From assembly GCA_036971615.1 (NCBI GenBank), contig JAYKKR010000022.1:372001-436000 (forward strand): a DNA stretch of 64,000 nucleotides, given 5' to 3'. The translations under genes were made by a program, and so were the position numbers. The notes beneath the pieces are model-generated. The model saw only the letters and a list, made by a program, of their open reading frames with translations, was not told the origin of the DNA and made no database searches. The number at the start of each line of letters is the position of its first letter. Position 1 is the first letter of the stretch. Below, in pieces: positions 21,076 to 32,875 of the stretch. The stretch comes from Amyloporia xantha (lineage: Eukaryota > Basidiomycota > Agaricomycetes > Polyporales > Adustoporiaceae).

Positions 21076-22861
21076 ATGATCACTGAACTGCCCGTGGAAA
21101 CACTCATCCTGATCCTCAAGTTACTCAACTGTTGGGAGCTGATACGCTGCACGTCGGTAAGTCTGCTCCACGACCGTGCAACATACCTCTCAGTTCTGCG
21201 CGTAGGTATGTCGCCAGATGCGGACAGTGATCAAACAATCCATTGAGCTGCAGTACATCATTGAGCTTGGTGCAGACGGCCTGGTGGACAACGCGCTCGC
21301 CCAGTCGGAGCTCAGCATCGCGGATCGCTTGCGTATGCTGCTTGACCGCCGGCGACGTTGGCGAGAGCTCGACTGGAAAGCGAAGGTCTCCATGGACCTG
21401 CCTAATGTTAGTCTAGAAGAACAACTATTTTTCGCTGGAGGAATGCTTGCCATGAAGGCCGAACAGGGTCCGAGTCGTCTCATTGCAGCCTGGTTACCGT
21501 CGTTTCATCAACAGGAGCCTCGCGTCATTACTCATGCACTGGATATTCGGGTCCTGGACTATGCATTCGATCCGTCGCAAGATCTAATAGCGTACCTAGA
21601 CAGGTATATCTTTCATAGCTATGTCTCGTCGACTCAGCTCGCGTCCCTAACGCTCCACAGGCACCATGAGTCGTACAGCGTCAAAATTTGTCTGCGGACC
21701 ATCAGTTCCAATGACAAGCACCCAGGTGCCGCATCGCCCGAGCTGTTATACTCGTTTACACCGAGCTTAGACACATCTGTTTCAATCACCATTATCGACG
21801 ATATCATCGGGGATTTTTTCATTGACGTTTCAAATCGGCCTGGACTCATCATTTGGAACTGGCGCACCGCTGAGCTACTCGTTGTACGTCTTTCTCTCCC
21901 GAGAGTATGGGTATGACCTGTTTCCTGCTGCTTAAGAGTTTTTCAGCATTGGACTGGCGATACATATACGCGTGATGTTGTGTTTCTGTCCAAGTGTGCA
22001 TTCATGGTCACCACGACGGCAGACGGGGGTGCGATCAAGATATATTCCTTCAGTGACAAGCCACTGGGGACTCCGGATCAGGCCCGGAGCCCCGAATGCA
22101 TGACCACACTACAGCTCCCAGTCCGCAACGAGACGTTTTCATTTACTTTTGTGGTGTCGCGCAGCTATGACATTCCATTTACACGCAAGCCAATGCAGGA
22201 GAGCCTTTTTCAAGTCGCGCACGGGAGCCATTTGCATCTCATGTTACTATGGTATGCGTGTGGTGACGTCGCGATCCCACTGCGCCTATGTGTGCATAAC
22301 CGTTTCCTGTTGTCCTTCGCTTCACCACGGTCTGGCGCTGTCGGCGATGGAGGGGTGGTGCCGTGGAATTCATGGGGACCGGACAATACCCGTGTGTTTG
22401 AGAAGGATGATTTTGATTTGTCAATGCCGTGAGTGAGGGAGCATATTACCGTTTTTCGTTAACATAACGGACGTGGTTTTATCGGCAGGGACGTGAACGG
22501 CCAGCGCATCTTTTTACGGAGTCGAATCCCTCGTGAGGGATGTGCGGTCTTTATGCTTGACTTCAACGTGCACCCTAAACGCAAAGACGACCCAGTTCCT
22601 CTGCCAGGCATGTCAGGAGTAAAGGGCTCGTTCCAGTTGAAAACCGACCACTCGACTGTGCCAGCTCGCAATGCCTTCCAAGAGGACATCGTGACCCGTC
22701 TGCCGTACTCTGTCACATGGCGGCTGGACCACTTTGGCATCAACCATTCCTTTATGATTGATGAGGTCAGAGTCATCGGTACGGACTTCGTGAGTACAGT
22801 TGCGGGCATATTACATGATGAGATGCTGAGCAAGCCTCGTTCAGTTTTCGAGCGACCCTAA
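21076..22861 (+). CDS. F-box domain protein
   Basis: The first 40 residues form an F-box: MITELPVETLILILKLLNCW, ELIRCTS, then after an intron VCRQMRTVIKQSIELQY. Such proteins usually link a substrate to the Skp1-Cul1 ubiquitin ligase. The remainder has no obvious leucine-rich or WD repeats but resembles the large family of mushroom F-box proteins with a beta-rich C-terminal half. Visible introns join DR to HHESYSVKICL, LLVV to HWTGDTYTRDVVF and DLSMP to DVNGQRIFLRSR. The stop is TAA at 22859-22861. The ATG at 21076 starts exactly at the F-box; an upstream TTG in frame is not needed. Target unknown. Confidence 0.8.
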
Positions 22862-24098
22862 GTCAGACATAGAGACTTTCGATGTTTATTTTCTTTGATT
22901 GCCACAATGTCCTGCTCACTGCTTTGGCGTAGCTGGTTCTGGTTGCCGAGCACGACAGTACAGATACCATTGTAACTTGTTTGGCTGTTGAGATACTGCA
23001 TTACGCCGGAAGATTGGAGCAATATAATGAATCTGGAGGATATTGTGGCCTTCGGGTGACAACAAGTCCTGGAATATACGTATGTATATTGTAAACACTG
23101 CATAACATGAGATAGCTATGCTATCACCGGGAAGTTTACCTAGACTATTGATACAACTTGAAGTCGCCTTCGGCTCAGTGACTCTAAGGTGGTCTAAAGT
23201 TGAATTTGTACAATTTATATAATACCAAAAAGAACATAAATAGACTTATATTAGCATACAAAACAAGCTGGCACAAAGGTTTTTCAGTGACGAATTTGCA
23301 CGATTGGGCAAGGGTAGCCCCGAGCAGTCGGGGTCGGGATTTTCCATTTATAGCTAATGCACGGCGGCAGGCGCCTACTACTAACGCCGGTAAACGTAGT
23401 TCTATCATGGTTGTTCTCTGAGTATGATTGCTCCAGTCAATGGCACATCGGCAGTCATACCGGCACAGATATATGTGTCTATGTTGACTTCTTGGGGATC
23501 TGGCTTTTCATATCAGCCTTTCAGGTCCGGCGTGGTTACCTCGCGGACACCTTGCGTCTTCGTGGTAGGGGCTGGAGCCTGGATATGGGCCAGATCACAT
23601 TCATAGGTAGGGGGGAATCAACGAGGTTGCATTCACTACACGCCTTGGAGTTTATTCTGACAAGAATGAGCTCCCAAAGTCAGCATGTAAACAGCTCTGC
23701 TGTAGGGTCCTGGTGAGCATAACTATTCCGTACTTCACGCCTCACAAGTTGAATGGAGAAAATAAAATGTAGGCCTTCTGGGGTTAGATTGTACTCCAAG
23801 TCGAGATCATCGCTTATGTATATCTCTATACCAAGAACATTCTGCTTCTACACGAGGTGTGGTGTCGTTTGACTGGCGTCGAATCTCTGACGGATGCAGC
23901 GTGCTGTATCCTGTAAGACTGCGGGCGCAAGGCCCCACGTTGAATCCTTGCGTACCCGGACATGTATTTCATCTGTGGAATGCATACACACTCTTACCCC
24001 TACATCTACAACACCTGGACGACGCTGTTAACACCAGAGATTTTATACCTTATACACCTTATACTATCAGACTCGCTGCTTCTCATCAGAGCATCACA
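22862..24098. other. intergenic, no supported gene
   Basis: Contains the 3' flank of the F-box gene and the promoter of the next gene. A short hairpin-like phrase (CCCCGAGCAGTCGGGG at about 23320) stands out. No coding sequence is supported. Confidence 0.35.
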
Positions 24099-26783
24099 AT
24101 GCCTCCCAAACCAGCTAGGAAACCCACCGCTCCGTCACCTCTCGGGAGGTCCGGTTACTTCGGTAGTGTCGCCAGTTTACTCTCGCTGAAAAGGCGACCG
24201 AGCCAAGACTCCTTGAAGCCCGTCTCTGGTACGTCCCTGTTCATTAGTCCGAACGTATTGTCTGACCAAGCAATAGAGGATGCGGACAGCGCGAGTGTTA
24301 CTCTGTCTACTCCGTCAATTCCAGAAGCGAAGGACCATGCGAAGCTAGTAGAAGAGTTGCAGAACAAGGTGACGACCTTGTGTGTGTAGGCTAGTTTGTT
24401 ATACTGACACCGTGTCAGCTCGACGAGGCTACTTCGGTAATCTCTTCCAAGAGCAACCGCGTCCAGGAACTGGAGGAGCGTGTCAACGACCTTACGACCA
24501 CGCTGGACGCGGCTAACGTGAGCGCAAATGGCAAGCAGATAGCTTTGGATGCTATACAGGACGAGAAGACGAGGCTGGAGAAAGATCTCGCCGACGTACA
24601 GGAACGTCTGCAAAAGGTGCAAGTAGAACATTCAGAGGACAGGTCAAGGCTTGAAGTACTCACGCATGAGGTGATGACCTACAACTATGACTTTTTGATC
24701 ATGCGGCTAAACCATTTGACGGCACGTAGCTCGATGGTAGTAGGGCTGCGTTAGAGGAAGAACGCGCTGCTAGACATTATGTTGAACGTGATTTCCAGTC
24801 CCTACAGACCGATCACGAGGGCCTTCAGGCTGTATACGCTCAGGCTCGTTCTGATGTCGAGCACAAGACTACAGAGCTTCAGGAGATGTCCGTCCACACG
24901 GAAGCTCTCACGGCAAAGATTGCTCTGTTGGAGGCCACGAATGAAGGGCAGTCTGTACGAGTCCAGGAGCTTCAGGCCGAGGTCGAGGGCATCAGGGAAG
25001 AGAGAGATGGTCTCGAGCACCGCCATAGCGAGATGCTCGTCCGTGTCCACAGTCTCCAGGACGAACTCGGGAGCTCCGTCTCTGCCACGCAGCGGGCCCT
25101 TGCAGAAGTCGAGTCGAAGGAAGACGATCTGTGGAAAGCCGAGGAGAAATTGCAGACCATCTCGGAGGAGCTCGACGCTACTCGCGCAGAGTCTACTCAC
25201 CAGGCGATCCAACTGGAGACGATGGCGACAGAGCTTGCCAGCATCCACAACGACCATGCTCAAGCTAAGGTCGAGGCTCGGGCAGCTGTCGAAGAGCATC
25301 TTCGCAGGCTTGAAGAGGTCGAGAGGCTGCATCGCCAGAAGCACTCTGAATTGACGGAGGAGACTCAACGGTTGGCCTCTGAGCTCCAGGTATGACAGCT
25401 GTATGTATCTGAGATCATATGCTGATTGTCCCACAGGCGCAGAAATCCAGGCACAGCATGGAAGTCGACGCTATGGTCACTACACACAAGGAAGAAATCG
25501 CAGCTCTCACTGCGCAGCAGTCAGAAATGGAACTGCAACACGAGGAGGACGCTCATTCCATCAGAGAGCTGCAAGCCAAACTATCCTCTGCGGCAAGTCA
25601 CACGGGCGCACTGGAGGAGGGCATCAGCGAGCAGAACGGGAAGCTCAGAGCGGCAGAAGCAGAGCTCTCCAGTCGCCAAGCTGCGCTCGACGCGGCGGTA
25701 CACGAGTCAGAAGCATTGAAGACCCAACTCCATGAGTCGCGGCAGCGCTTGGAGGAGATCGAGAAGGCTAAGGACAAGATCATCGAGAGCCTCTCGGTCG
25801 AGCTAGCCCATGCCCGTGACGCTCACGCCGCTCTCAAAGAGACTTTCCTGGCGACGGACCAGCACGCCAAAGCCCTTGAAGAAGATGCGCGGAGACATGA
25901 GCAGGAGCTCGCGAACGCACGCGACGTCCATGCCGAAGAAGTCGGAGCTCTGAAGGCGCAGATGGCTGAGCTGCAGGCGCGTAAGGATGCAGATGGCGCT
26001 AGGACCCAAGAGCTGCAGATGGAACTCGAGATTCTGCAGGAGCAGATCGGCACGATGGAGAAACAGATCACCGACCAGCATCGCGTGCTGAAGGCGAAGG
26101 AGGAAGCCTTCAACGACTGCAAGGCGGCTCTCGCCCTCGCTACGCAGGCTCTCCAGTCCGTCAAGACCCAACTGAATGAAGCCCGCCAACGCGCCGCGGC
26201 AACCGAGAAGACGAAGAACGGCGAGATCGCACGGCTCACGAAGGAGCTGGCTGAAGTTCAGGAAGCCCGCGCTAACTTGACAAAGACTCTGAGCACCGTG
26301 AAAGAGAAGCTGTCAAGACGCGAGAAGCAGGATGACGCCTCTACGAACCGAACGGACGACCTGAACAAGCTGCGCAATGCGCACCAGGCCGCGGTCGAGG
26401 AGCTGCACAACAAGCATCGCACGACGTTGCAGCAGCAAGCCGCCGCATCTATTCAGGAGCTCAATAGGCGGCAAGATGAGCTGGAGACCACGCGAGGTGA
26501 GCTTGCAAACGCACAGGCGGCTCTTGGCTCCGCTTCACAGCAAGTGCAGGCTACCAAGGCACAATTCGACCAAGCATGCCAACGCGCTTCGGCCCTCGAA
26601 AGGGCTATCGCCCAACTTAATGCGGAGAAGGCAGAGTTGCATAACATGTTTAATGCCAGGCTTCGCGAGATGCAGGAGAGGGATGACAGGATGAACGCGA
26701 TGCGCAGGCAACAGGCCGGCGCCACCGGTATTCTGGGAGGGATCGCTGGCGTTGTCCTGGCCGGTATCGTCCACTATCTATGA
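24099..26783 (+). CDS. large tail-anchored coiled-coil protein
   Basis: No named family recognised. The N-terminus MPPKPARKPTAPSPLGRSGY is basic and proline-rich, followed by a Ser-rich region and then, after introns, a nearly uninterrupted coiled coil of more than 700 residues. The heptads are rich in Glu, Lys, Gln and Ala (for example HTEALTAKIALLEATNEGQS, KEEIAALTAQQSEMELQHEE, RQRLEEIEKAKDKIIESLSV). The C-terminus is GATGILGGIAGVVLAGIVHY followed by L and the stop: one hydrophobic glycine-rich segment with no luminal tail, a tail-anchor signature. Likely role: a tether or golgin-like protein on an organelle surface (inference). The last exon alone is about 1.35 kb; earlier exons are short. 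Organisation matches the coiled-coil gene at 18488-19957, with the F-box gene between them. Confidence 0.75.
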
Positions 26784-27170
26784 TTGTGGTGTACCTGTGA
26801 ACCATGTGAAGATACAGACCTTTGAGTTCAGCAGTGGAGCGGTAGATTCAGATCCTCGTACGCATTGCAAGTAAATCATCTATCTATGCCGGCTGCTCGT
26901 TCTTGTCTAACTTATTAACTTCGTACCCACATTTACTGTACCCATACTATCGAGAGAATGTTCTAGTTTCAGCTAGTAAGCACAAATGCATTGAGATACA
27001 GAGGTCAAAGCTACATATTGAGGTGATAGGATGTAAGTGTGAGCGAGAGCGAAGTGTGTGAACATAAAAATACGGGTCGAGAGAACATATCGTGAATCAT
27101 GACGACGATAGTAATAGCACTCCCATGTAAGGCGGAGAAAACGAGGGACGTTCCGTCAGACCATTATTCT
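26784..27170. other. convergent 3' flanks
   Basis: Presumed 3' UTRs of the coiled-coil gene (+) and the nuclear-looking gene (-). Nothing else recognised. Confidence 0.4.
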
Positions 27171-28801
27171 CTATCTCTTCCGAGCTACTTTCACAGTAGT
27201 TGCTCGACCAGGTGTGCCGGTAGTGGTTTCTGCATCGAGCTTTCGCTTCTTCCCCGAAGCTGCTGTCGAGGGGCGCGCGCCGTTCTGGCGCTGAGGCTTT
27301 TGAGCGTTCTTCGCAGCAGCGCTGTTTGGCGGGTAATACCTATCTATATCCTGGAGCCAAACTCTGCTGTCAGTGACACCTCGGGTGGGAGGTAACGCCG
27401 GTACACACCTCCGCGTCCATCGCGAGTTCATCCACGTCGGAATCATCCTCCACGTACCTGTTTCGCCGTGGGCGACTCTGCTCCACTTCCCCTTCCTCTT
27501 CTGCATCCGTCTCATCCTCGTCCCTCCAGACTTGTGCCTGTCGCCCTTTCGCCGCGGCGGATATCCTGCCGCTCTTTCTGCTCCTCACAGGCTGCTCTTC
27601 GTCCGGTTCGTACGCCGAGCCTTCTGCGTCTGACTCGAGCGCCTCGGCCTCAGAGTCATCCTCTTCCTTCACGGGGACGGAGATGACGGCGTGCACACGG
27701 CGGATGACGCGCTGTTGCGGCTGCGCCTGTGCCTGTTCCTGCGCTTGTGCGTGGGAGCTAGGCGTGTTGCGAGCAGCAGATGAAGGGCGTGCGGCATGAG
27801 GGGGGCGGGGAGGCTTGCTTGTCGATGCCGAAGGGACGTCAGGGTGCGTGCGAGACCTCGGTGTGCGTGATGGGGTAGGCTCCGCGGGACGGTCCGATTG
27901 GCTGGAAACCTTCGATGGTGTCTGCGCAGGTTTGGACTTGCGAACTGACTGGGGTTGGGAGGCCTCTGTATTCAGGGCCTGGACCAGCGGCGTAGCACGC
28001 TTGGGAAGAGAAGGCACGACGGAGGTGGAAGCGCGCTTGGTGGTGGTGGAAGATGTCGAGGGTGCGTAGAAGTCTGGATAGGGAGTTCGTGGGGTGGTCG
28101 GAGCCAGAGCTGCATTTGCCTGGGTGTTCCACTTAGGAGGGATGTCAGACCCATCAAACGCTGTCAACGACCGCCCGGGAACACGCACGGCAAGCTGCTC
28201 TGCGACTAGCTCGTCAATACGCGAGGACAAACGACAGCGATCTTGTTCCGCGCGCAGGTACTGCTCCTTCCAATCAGCGATTTCCTGGCGGGATGTTTCC
28301 TCCAACCTAAGCAGCTGTGTCTTCCATTGCAATGCTTCTGCGCGAAGCTGGCCGATGGTTTCGGCTTGATGTTTAACCTGCCAGATGTTCCAGCAGTCGA
28401 CTTAGAGGTCCGCATGCGTACAGACATAAAATGTTCGACCTACAGTCAACTCGCCCTTATCTACCTGCAAGGGCAGGAGCTTAGCAGAAGCAAGAGTCGT
28501 GCACGGGAAGTACTCACTGCAGCCTTCCACGCCTCTTCACGGCGTTCCCACTCTTTCTCTTCGAGCTTCAAGCTTTGGAACGCCTTGAGCGCGTCGTCGC
28601 GTTCGCGTCGCGCTTCGGAAGCTTCAGAGTTCGCGCGGGACACATCTAAGCGGGCTTGGTCTTCAACGGTTGCAAGCTGATGTGGATTTAAGTCATGACG
28701 AACCAACAAACAGAGGCGAAAGTTGGACATACTGCAAGATTGGTTGCCTTTGAGAGCGAGCTAAGTGCGTCAGAAATTATAGATGAGGGCGTCGGCGGCA
28801 T
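27171..28801 (-). CDS. uncharacterised coiled-coil, acidic/basic low-complexity protein
   Basis: I do not recognise a named family. The start MPPTPSSIISDALSSLSKAT at 28801 leads through a phase-0 intron into LATVEDQARLDVSRANSEAS, a coiled coil that continues with RRERDDALKAFQSLKLEEKE and later QVKHQAETIGQLRAEALQWK. The middle is a long Ser/Pro/Thr-rich disordered region (PSRTPRSRTHPDVPS). The C-terminal third alternates acidic patches (KEEDDSEAEALESDAEGS) with basic patches (RSRKSGRISAAAKG, GKKRKLDAE). The mix of nuclear-localisation-like basic clusters and acidic tracts suggests a chromatin or kinetochore/spindle-associated protein; this is inference. Stop TAG at 27171. It is divergent from the OGFr-domain gene, with 225 bp between starts. 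Confidence 0.65.
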
Positions 28802-29026
28802 CTGGGTGGACGACGAGTGGGAGAGCAAGCCACCTTATAGAATCCGAGACTATTCCGAGATCTATTCACAAGTAAGTGTGCGTGATCTGAATCTCTTTCC
28901 AGTATTTGAACTCCGATGTATTGAACCTTACAGCCCATATGTATGGTCGATTGTATGGCCACCGCTCCAGTCATGTTACGCCGTGCACTTCAGCGTCCAC
29001 GACCTTTCTATAAACCTCTCTCCACC

Positions 29027-30056
29027 ATGTCTTCACCACTTCCGCGCGACGTTCGTGAGTTCTTGGCCGAATATCCGAACAGCGAGGACGACCTGTCCCT
29101 ATCCGCCAATCTGCTCTTCTACTCAAACAAGCTGCGCTGCCGGCCGGACAACCTCCTCATCGACGAGCTCCACGAACAGTAAGGCGTGCTATTCTTGCGC
29201 GCGCTCGAGTCTTCCCCCGAACGCTCTTCGCTCCTCTTGTTCAGATGGAAGGGAGAGTACTCAAAGCTGGAATATAAACATGGCTTTATTCAATGGCTGT
29301 GAGTGGCAGGGCATGGATGACCCGTATTTGCAACTCGTCGGCCCTCAACTACTTCGCAGCTTTCCGATTCCAGAGCAGGGTGTCAATTATGATGCGCAGC
29401 CCCTGCAGCAACATGAGGTTGCCTCTATGAAGGCTGACCCCACCATCACGGCGCGCCTCCTCCGCTCCTACCGACTCATGCTGGACTTCTATGGCATGCG
29501 TCTCGAGGACATCGAGACCGGGCTTCTCTCGCGCTCTCGGAACTATGAACAGCGCTACAAGAACCTCATCAGTGAGTGGTATCTCCATTTGCATGATTGC
29601 TTCTGTCGCTCCACAAGTCCGTCAAACTCCTCAAGCTGTTCACCCTTGTGCATCTCGCCACGACGTCTCTTTTTCTATATATTTCGGTGCCCTCTCTAAA
29701 CGCTGTCGTTTTCAGGATCCTCCCACAACAACCTCCGCATCACCCGGATACTGAAATGTCTCTCCGTGCTCGGACTCGAGCGCCTGAACGCCGGCTTCCT
29801 CCTTTTCGTGCTCTCCGAGCAGAGTGAGCATGGAGAGCTCAACTCTAGCGGGATCCGGGGCAGCATGGACCGGTGGTGGGCCAACTGCGTACGTAATGAG
29901 GAGGAGAGGGAGTGGATTGCTGGAGTCCTGCGCAAAGCCAGGGATGGTGGTGAGGAAGGCACTTTCACCAGGGATATGTATGCTGCTGCGTTGGAGAGGA
30001 GGAAAGAGTCCGGGAGCCTGAGCAGTGGGTTGGTGAGCATGTCGGTCTCGGCGTGA
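29027..30056 (+). CDS. OGFr conserved-domain protein
   Basis: Contains the domain first described in the vertebrate opioid growth factor receptor and widespread in fungi, where its job is unknown. The spliced protein reads PNSEDDLSLSANLLFYSNKL, WKGEYSKLEYKHGFIQWLFP, then IPEQGVNYDAQPLQQHEV, a helix with RLLRSYRLMLDFYGMRLED, and SSHNNLRITRILKCLSVLGL. These correspond in order to the family blocks (YRN...W.GDYE.LE..H.YIQWLFP, GVN, MLxFYGIRLED, SHNNLRITRILKSL.ELG). Introns split GAA-CA/A, TGG-CT/C and the region before SSHNN. The ATG at 29027 follows a TATAAA-like box at about 29008; an in-frame ATG at 28943 lies upstream of that box and is less likely. The human receptor's C-terminal repeats are absent. 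Confidence 0.85.
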
Positions 30057-30145
30057 TTCCATCGGGAGAAAGAATCCTGAGTAAACGTTTCATGAGTGTT
30101 CCTAGTGATGTGTACATATTGACAAGAAATTCAACTCGGGTTTTT

Positions 30146-30759
30146 TCATTTTTCACCGGGAATTCCAGAGAAATCATAGTAGGACCTGCATAGCATTGGT
30201 TCATTGCTTACGGCAGCCTCCATAAGGTAAGCAGGTGTTTTCCAGAAGTTCTGGTAAAGGTGGCACAGGGCAAGGTTTGACTTAGATGAGCCATCGCTCT
30301 CCAGGCTGGAGATATTCATGTGTACGTATACGTGGATCCAGCCAATAAATAAGCCACTTTCTGGATCATCGTCGGCTTGTAGGACGTCGAGCAACATGTA
30401 ATCTTGAATGATACCTTTACGCGCAGCAATCGACGCATACTCCGTTACAATCTTAGAAACAGTCTATTTAAGGTATTAGTAAGCTGACGCTGAAAGCAGA
30501 CGAACACCAGTGGTTCTGCAAAAAGTATCTCTCCAATCTGATAGTACGGTATGAGAATATGTCCCCTTTCCCCAACAGATTGAAGTCTGTCCTTGCGAGG
30601 CATGTCACCATTTTCGAGTAGTATGTAGACGCTGCGGTTTAGTCGGCCGTGCGTGGAGTGGGCGCTGAGAGACGCTGAGCGCTGGAGTCGTGTGTTCTCG
30701 TGACCGCCCTCGACGCCCTGAGTGCACACCGTAGCCTGCAGCCTCATAAACCCATGCAC
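30146..30759 (-). CDS. small uncharacterised protein, two exons
   Basis: Not recognised. Two frames join across a short GT-AG intron (gtgttcgt...aatag, about 30470-30513): ...GHILIPYYQIGEILFAEPL is followed by TVSKIVTEYASIAARKGIIQ, DYMLLDVLQADDDPESGLFI and GWIHVYVHMNISSLES. The protein ends YYDFSGIPGEK with the stop at 30146. The composition is that of a folded globular protein and the frame is open across the join, which supports a real gene. The start is uncertain: ATGs at 30759, 30747 and 30603 are in frame; the segment LNRSVYILLENGD upstream of 30603 looks coding, so a longer form is favoured. It shares a very short bidirectional promoter with TAM41. Confidence 0.45.
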
Positions 30760-30808
30760 CCTCCATCATCATCCTACTTCACTCATCTTTAGTCTTCTTA
30801 TCACCGTA

Positions 30809-32158
30809 ATGTTGTCCACCGTCAACCGCACCCTCACCCTCGTCGCTCGCTCGCTCTCCACCGAGACCATCGCCCCCTCAAGCTCTCAGCTTCCCCCGCC
30901 CCCGCCTCCTTCCAAGCACCCTGCAGCCAAGCCGCCATCGAGGACAAGGCTGAGTCCTGCACCCCGTCCAGCTCATAATCCCACCCGGAGGCCAGTTCTC
31001 GCTCACCTACCGCCGTCGTTCGGTCGGAACCAGTTCCTCCCCGTAGCGGACTCCACTCGGGCGCTTCTCGAGAGCATCGTCGCCCAATTCAACGCTCCGA
31101 TCCGGTATGCATTCGCCTACGGCTCTGGGGTGTTCGAGCAGGACGGCTACGGCCAGAGCGACAAGCCCATGCTCGACTTCATGTTCGCCGTCACCCATGC
31201 TGCCCACTGGCACTCGATCAACATGAACCAGTTCCCCGCGCACTATCCGCTACACGCGCGGATGCTCGGCTCGTCGTTTGTCTCCAGAGTGGAGGACATC
31301 ACCCCGGGCGTCTGGTTCAACACGCATGTGCCCATGAACGGCGTCGTGAGTCGTCCGCCCCCCCCTCTTCTTCCCCGTATGCACGCTCATTCCCTGCAGA
31401 CGATCAAGTACGGTGTGACCACGGTCGACAATCTCTGCACCGACCTGCTCAACTGGCGGACGCTCTACCTCGCGGGGCGGATGCACAAGCCCGTGCGGAT
31501 CATCAAGGACGACGCCCGCGTGCGCCTCACGCAACAAGTCAACCTGACCTCCGCCGTGCGCACCGCGCTGCTCAGCCTGCCGGAGACGTTCACGCAGCGA
31601 GAGCTGTTCACCCGCATCACCGCGTTCAGCTACACCGGCGACGTGCGCATGGCGCTCCCCGGGGAGAACCGCGGCAAGATCGACAACATCGTCGGGCGGC
31701 AGCAGGAGCAGTTCAGGGAGCTGTACCACAGGCTGGTGGTTGCGCTCCCTGGCGTGCATTGGCCGGCACACATGGAGACTATCGAGCAGGATACGAGCGC
31801 GCATGCACGGGCAGCACATGTGAAGAAGCTGCCGTCCAATTTGCTCAAGGGCGTGACGCAGCATTATGCGTCTCAGCTGCCCCCGAAGGAGGCGGACGAG
31901 AGCATATACTGGACGAAGCTCGCGGGAGACGAGAAGCTCCCGCAAGTGCTTAATGACGGTGTGTATACACAAATTAATTGGAATGTCATCGGCGTGCTGA
32001 CCTCAGCCACAGAGATCAGTAAGCTCGTGCGGTACTCGTCGACAGTACAGACGGTCAAGGGCGTTGTGAGCGCCGGCCTCACGAAGAGCGTACGCTATTC
32101 CACGGAGAAGATCGGGAAATGGTGGAGATCGAGGAGTGCGGGCGCGGGCAGCTCGTGA
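30809..32158 (+). CDS. TAM41: mitochondrial phosphatidate cytidylyltransferase (CDP-DAG synthase)
   Basis: Makes CDP-diacylglycerol from phosphatidic acid and CTP on the matrix side of the inner mitochondrial membrane, the first committed step to cardiolipin. The N-terminus MLSTVNRTLTLVARSLSTET has the Arg/Ser/Leu character of a mitochondrial presequence, followed by a proline-rich stretch. The nucleotidyltransferase core shows FAYGSGVFEQDGY and MLDFMFAVTHAAHWHSINM, the Tam41 signature, then HYPLHARMLGS. Phase-0 splicing joins NGV to TIKYGVTTVDNLCTDLLNW, and a second intron joins LND to EISKLVRYSSTVQ. The C-terminal part (TVKGVVSAGLTKSVRYST, KWWRSR) matches the family end. Length of about 415 residues is in the usual range. 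The start codon is 50 bp from the possible start of the minus-strand neighbour. Confidence 0.9.
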   Translation: MLSTVNRTLTLVARSLSTETIAPSSSQLPPPPPPSKHPAAKPPSRTRLSPAPRPAHNPTRRPVLAHLPPSFGRNQFLPVADSTRALLESIVAQFNAPIRYAFAYGSGVFEQDGYGQSDKPMLDFMFAVTHAAHWHSINMNQFPAHYPLHARMLGSSFVSRVEDITPGVWFNTHVPMNGVVSRPPPPLLPRMHAHSLQTIKYGVTTVDNLCTDLLNWRTLYLAGRMHKPVRIIKDDARVRLTQQVNLTSAVRTALLSLPETFTQRELFTRITAFSYTGDVRMALPGENRGKIDNIVGRQQEQFRELYHRLVVALPGVHWPAHMETIEQDTSAHARAAHVKKLPSNLLKGVTQHYASQLPPKEADESIYWTKLAGDEKLPQVLNDGVYTQINWNVIGVLTSATEISKLVRYSSTVQTVKGVVSAGLTKSVRYSTEKIGKWWRSRSAGAGSS

Positions 32159-32875
32159 AGTGTGCGTGGTTGTGATTCGTAGAGGCGGAAGTGGATTGCT
32201 GCAAGATATATAGAGATTAATTATGACTGATTAGCAGTTGACACTGTATCCATTATTGCTCGTGCATATATAATCGACCTCACTGCTCCCGTTGGACGAT
32301 GTTTCGTTGCTCGACTGCAAGCATGATCACAATCACATTCTTGCAAGTTCGAAGACCCCCCAGATGACTGGCCCTGTGTTCTTGCTTCTATTCCTCGCTC
32401 GATTGTCAATGGAAAGCCTCGCATATCATGGCTTCATATCTCACTGCAGTACTAGTTGTGCCACATCGACAATATTGCTCACGAACGAGCTGAACAGGAT
32501 GAACTTGTACATGTACGACGAACATCTGGCTGAACTTGAGCCGGAGGTGGTGTCCAGGGTCCAGACGAGCGCTGTGATGGACGTGTTGAGGGCCAATGCG
32601 TCGGATGCTGTATCTCCTACTCCCCACCAACTTGAATCCTCCCTTGTACCCGGCTCGTACTCCCTTAGCTTGAGGCTCTTCAACTCGCTTTCGTTCTTGT
32701 TTTCTCTTTAAACCCTTCTCTTGAGTTTCTCCTTCTGGGCGTGTTTTATTGGTGTTGATCCCCACAGTGCTGTTATCTTTCCGTGTCTGTTCAGTTTCAG
32801 ACCAGTCTTCGTTCGTTTTCTCCTTGTCTTTCTTCAACTTGACATCTTGCTGCTTCAACTTAACATCTTGCTGTC
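32159..32875. other. intergenic, no supported gene
   Basis: The last 250 bp before 32876 are strongly pyrimidine-rich (CTTCTCTTGAGTTTCTCC and similar), as expected for the promoter and leader of the NDK-domain gene. Open frames on either strand show only low-complexity translation. Confidence 0.4.

Noticed and set aside
28943..29026. N-terminal extension of the OGFr-domain protein (MVDCMATAPVMLRR...) as a mitochondrial presequence
   Set aside because: It starts upstream of the TATA-like sequence near 29008 and the family block begins after 29027.
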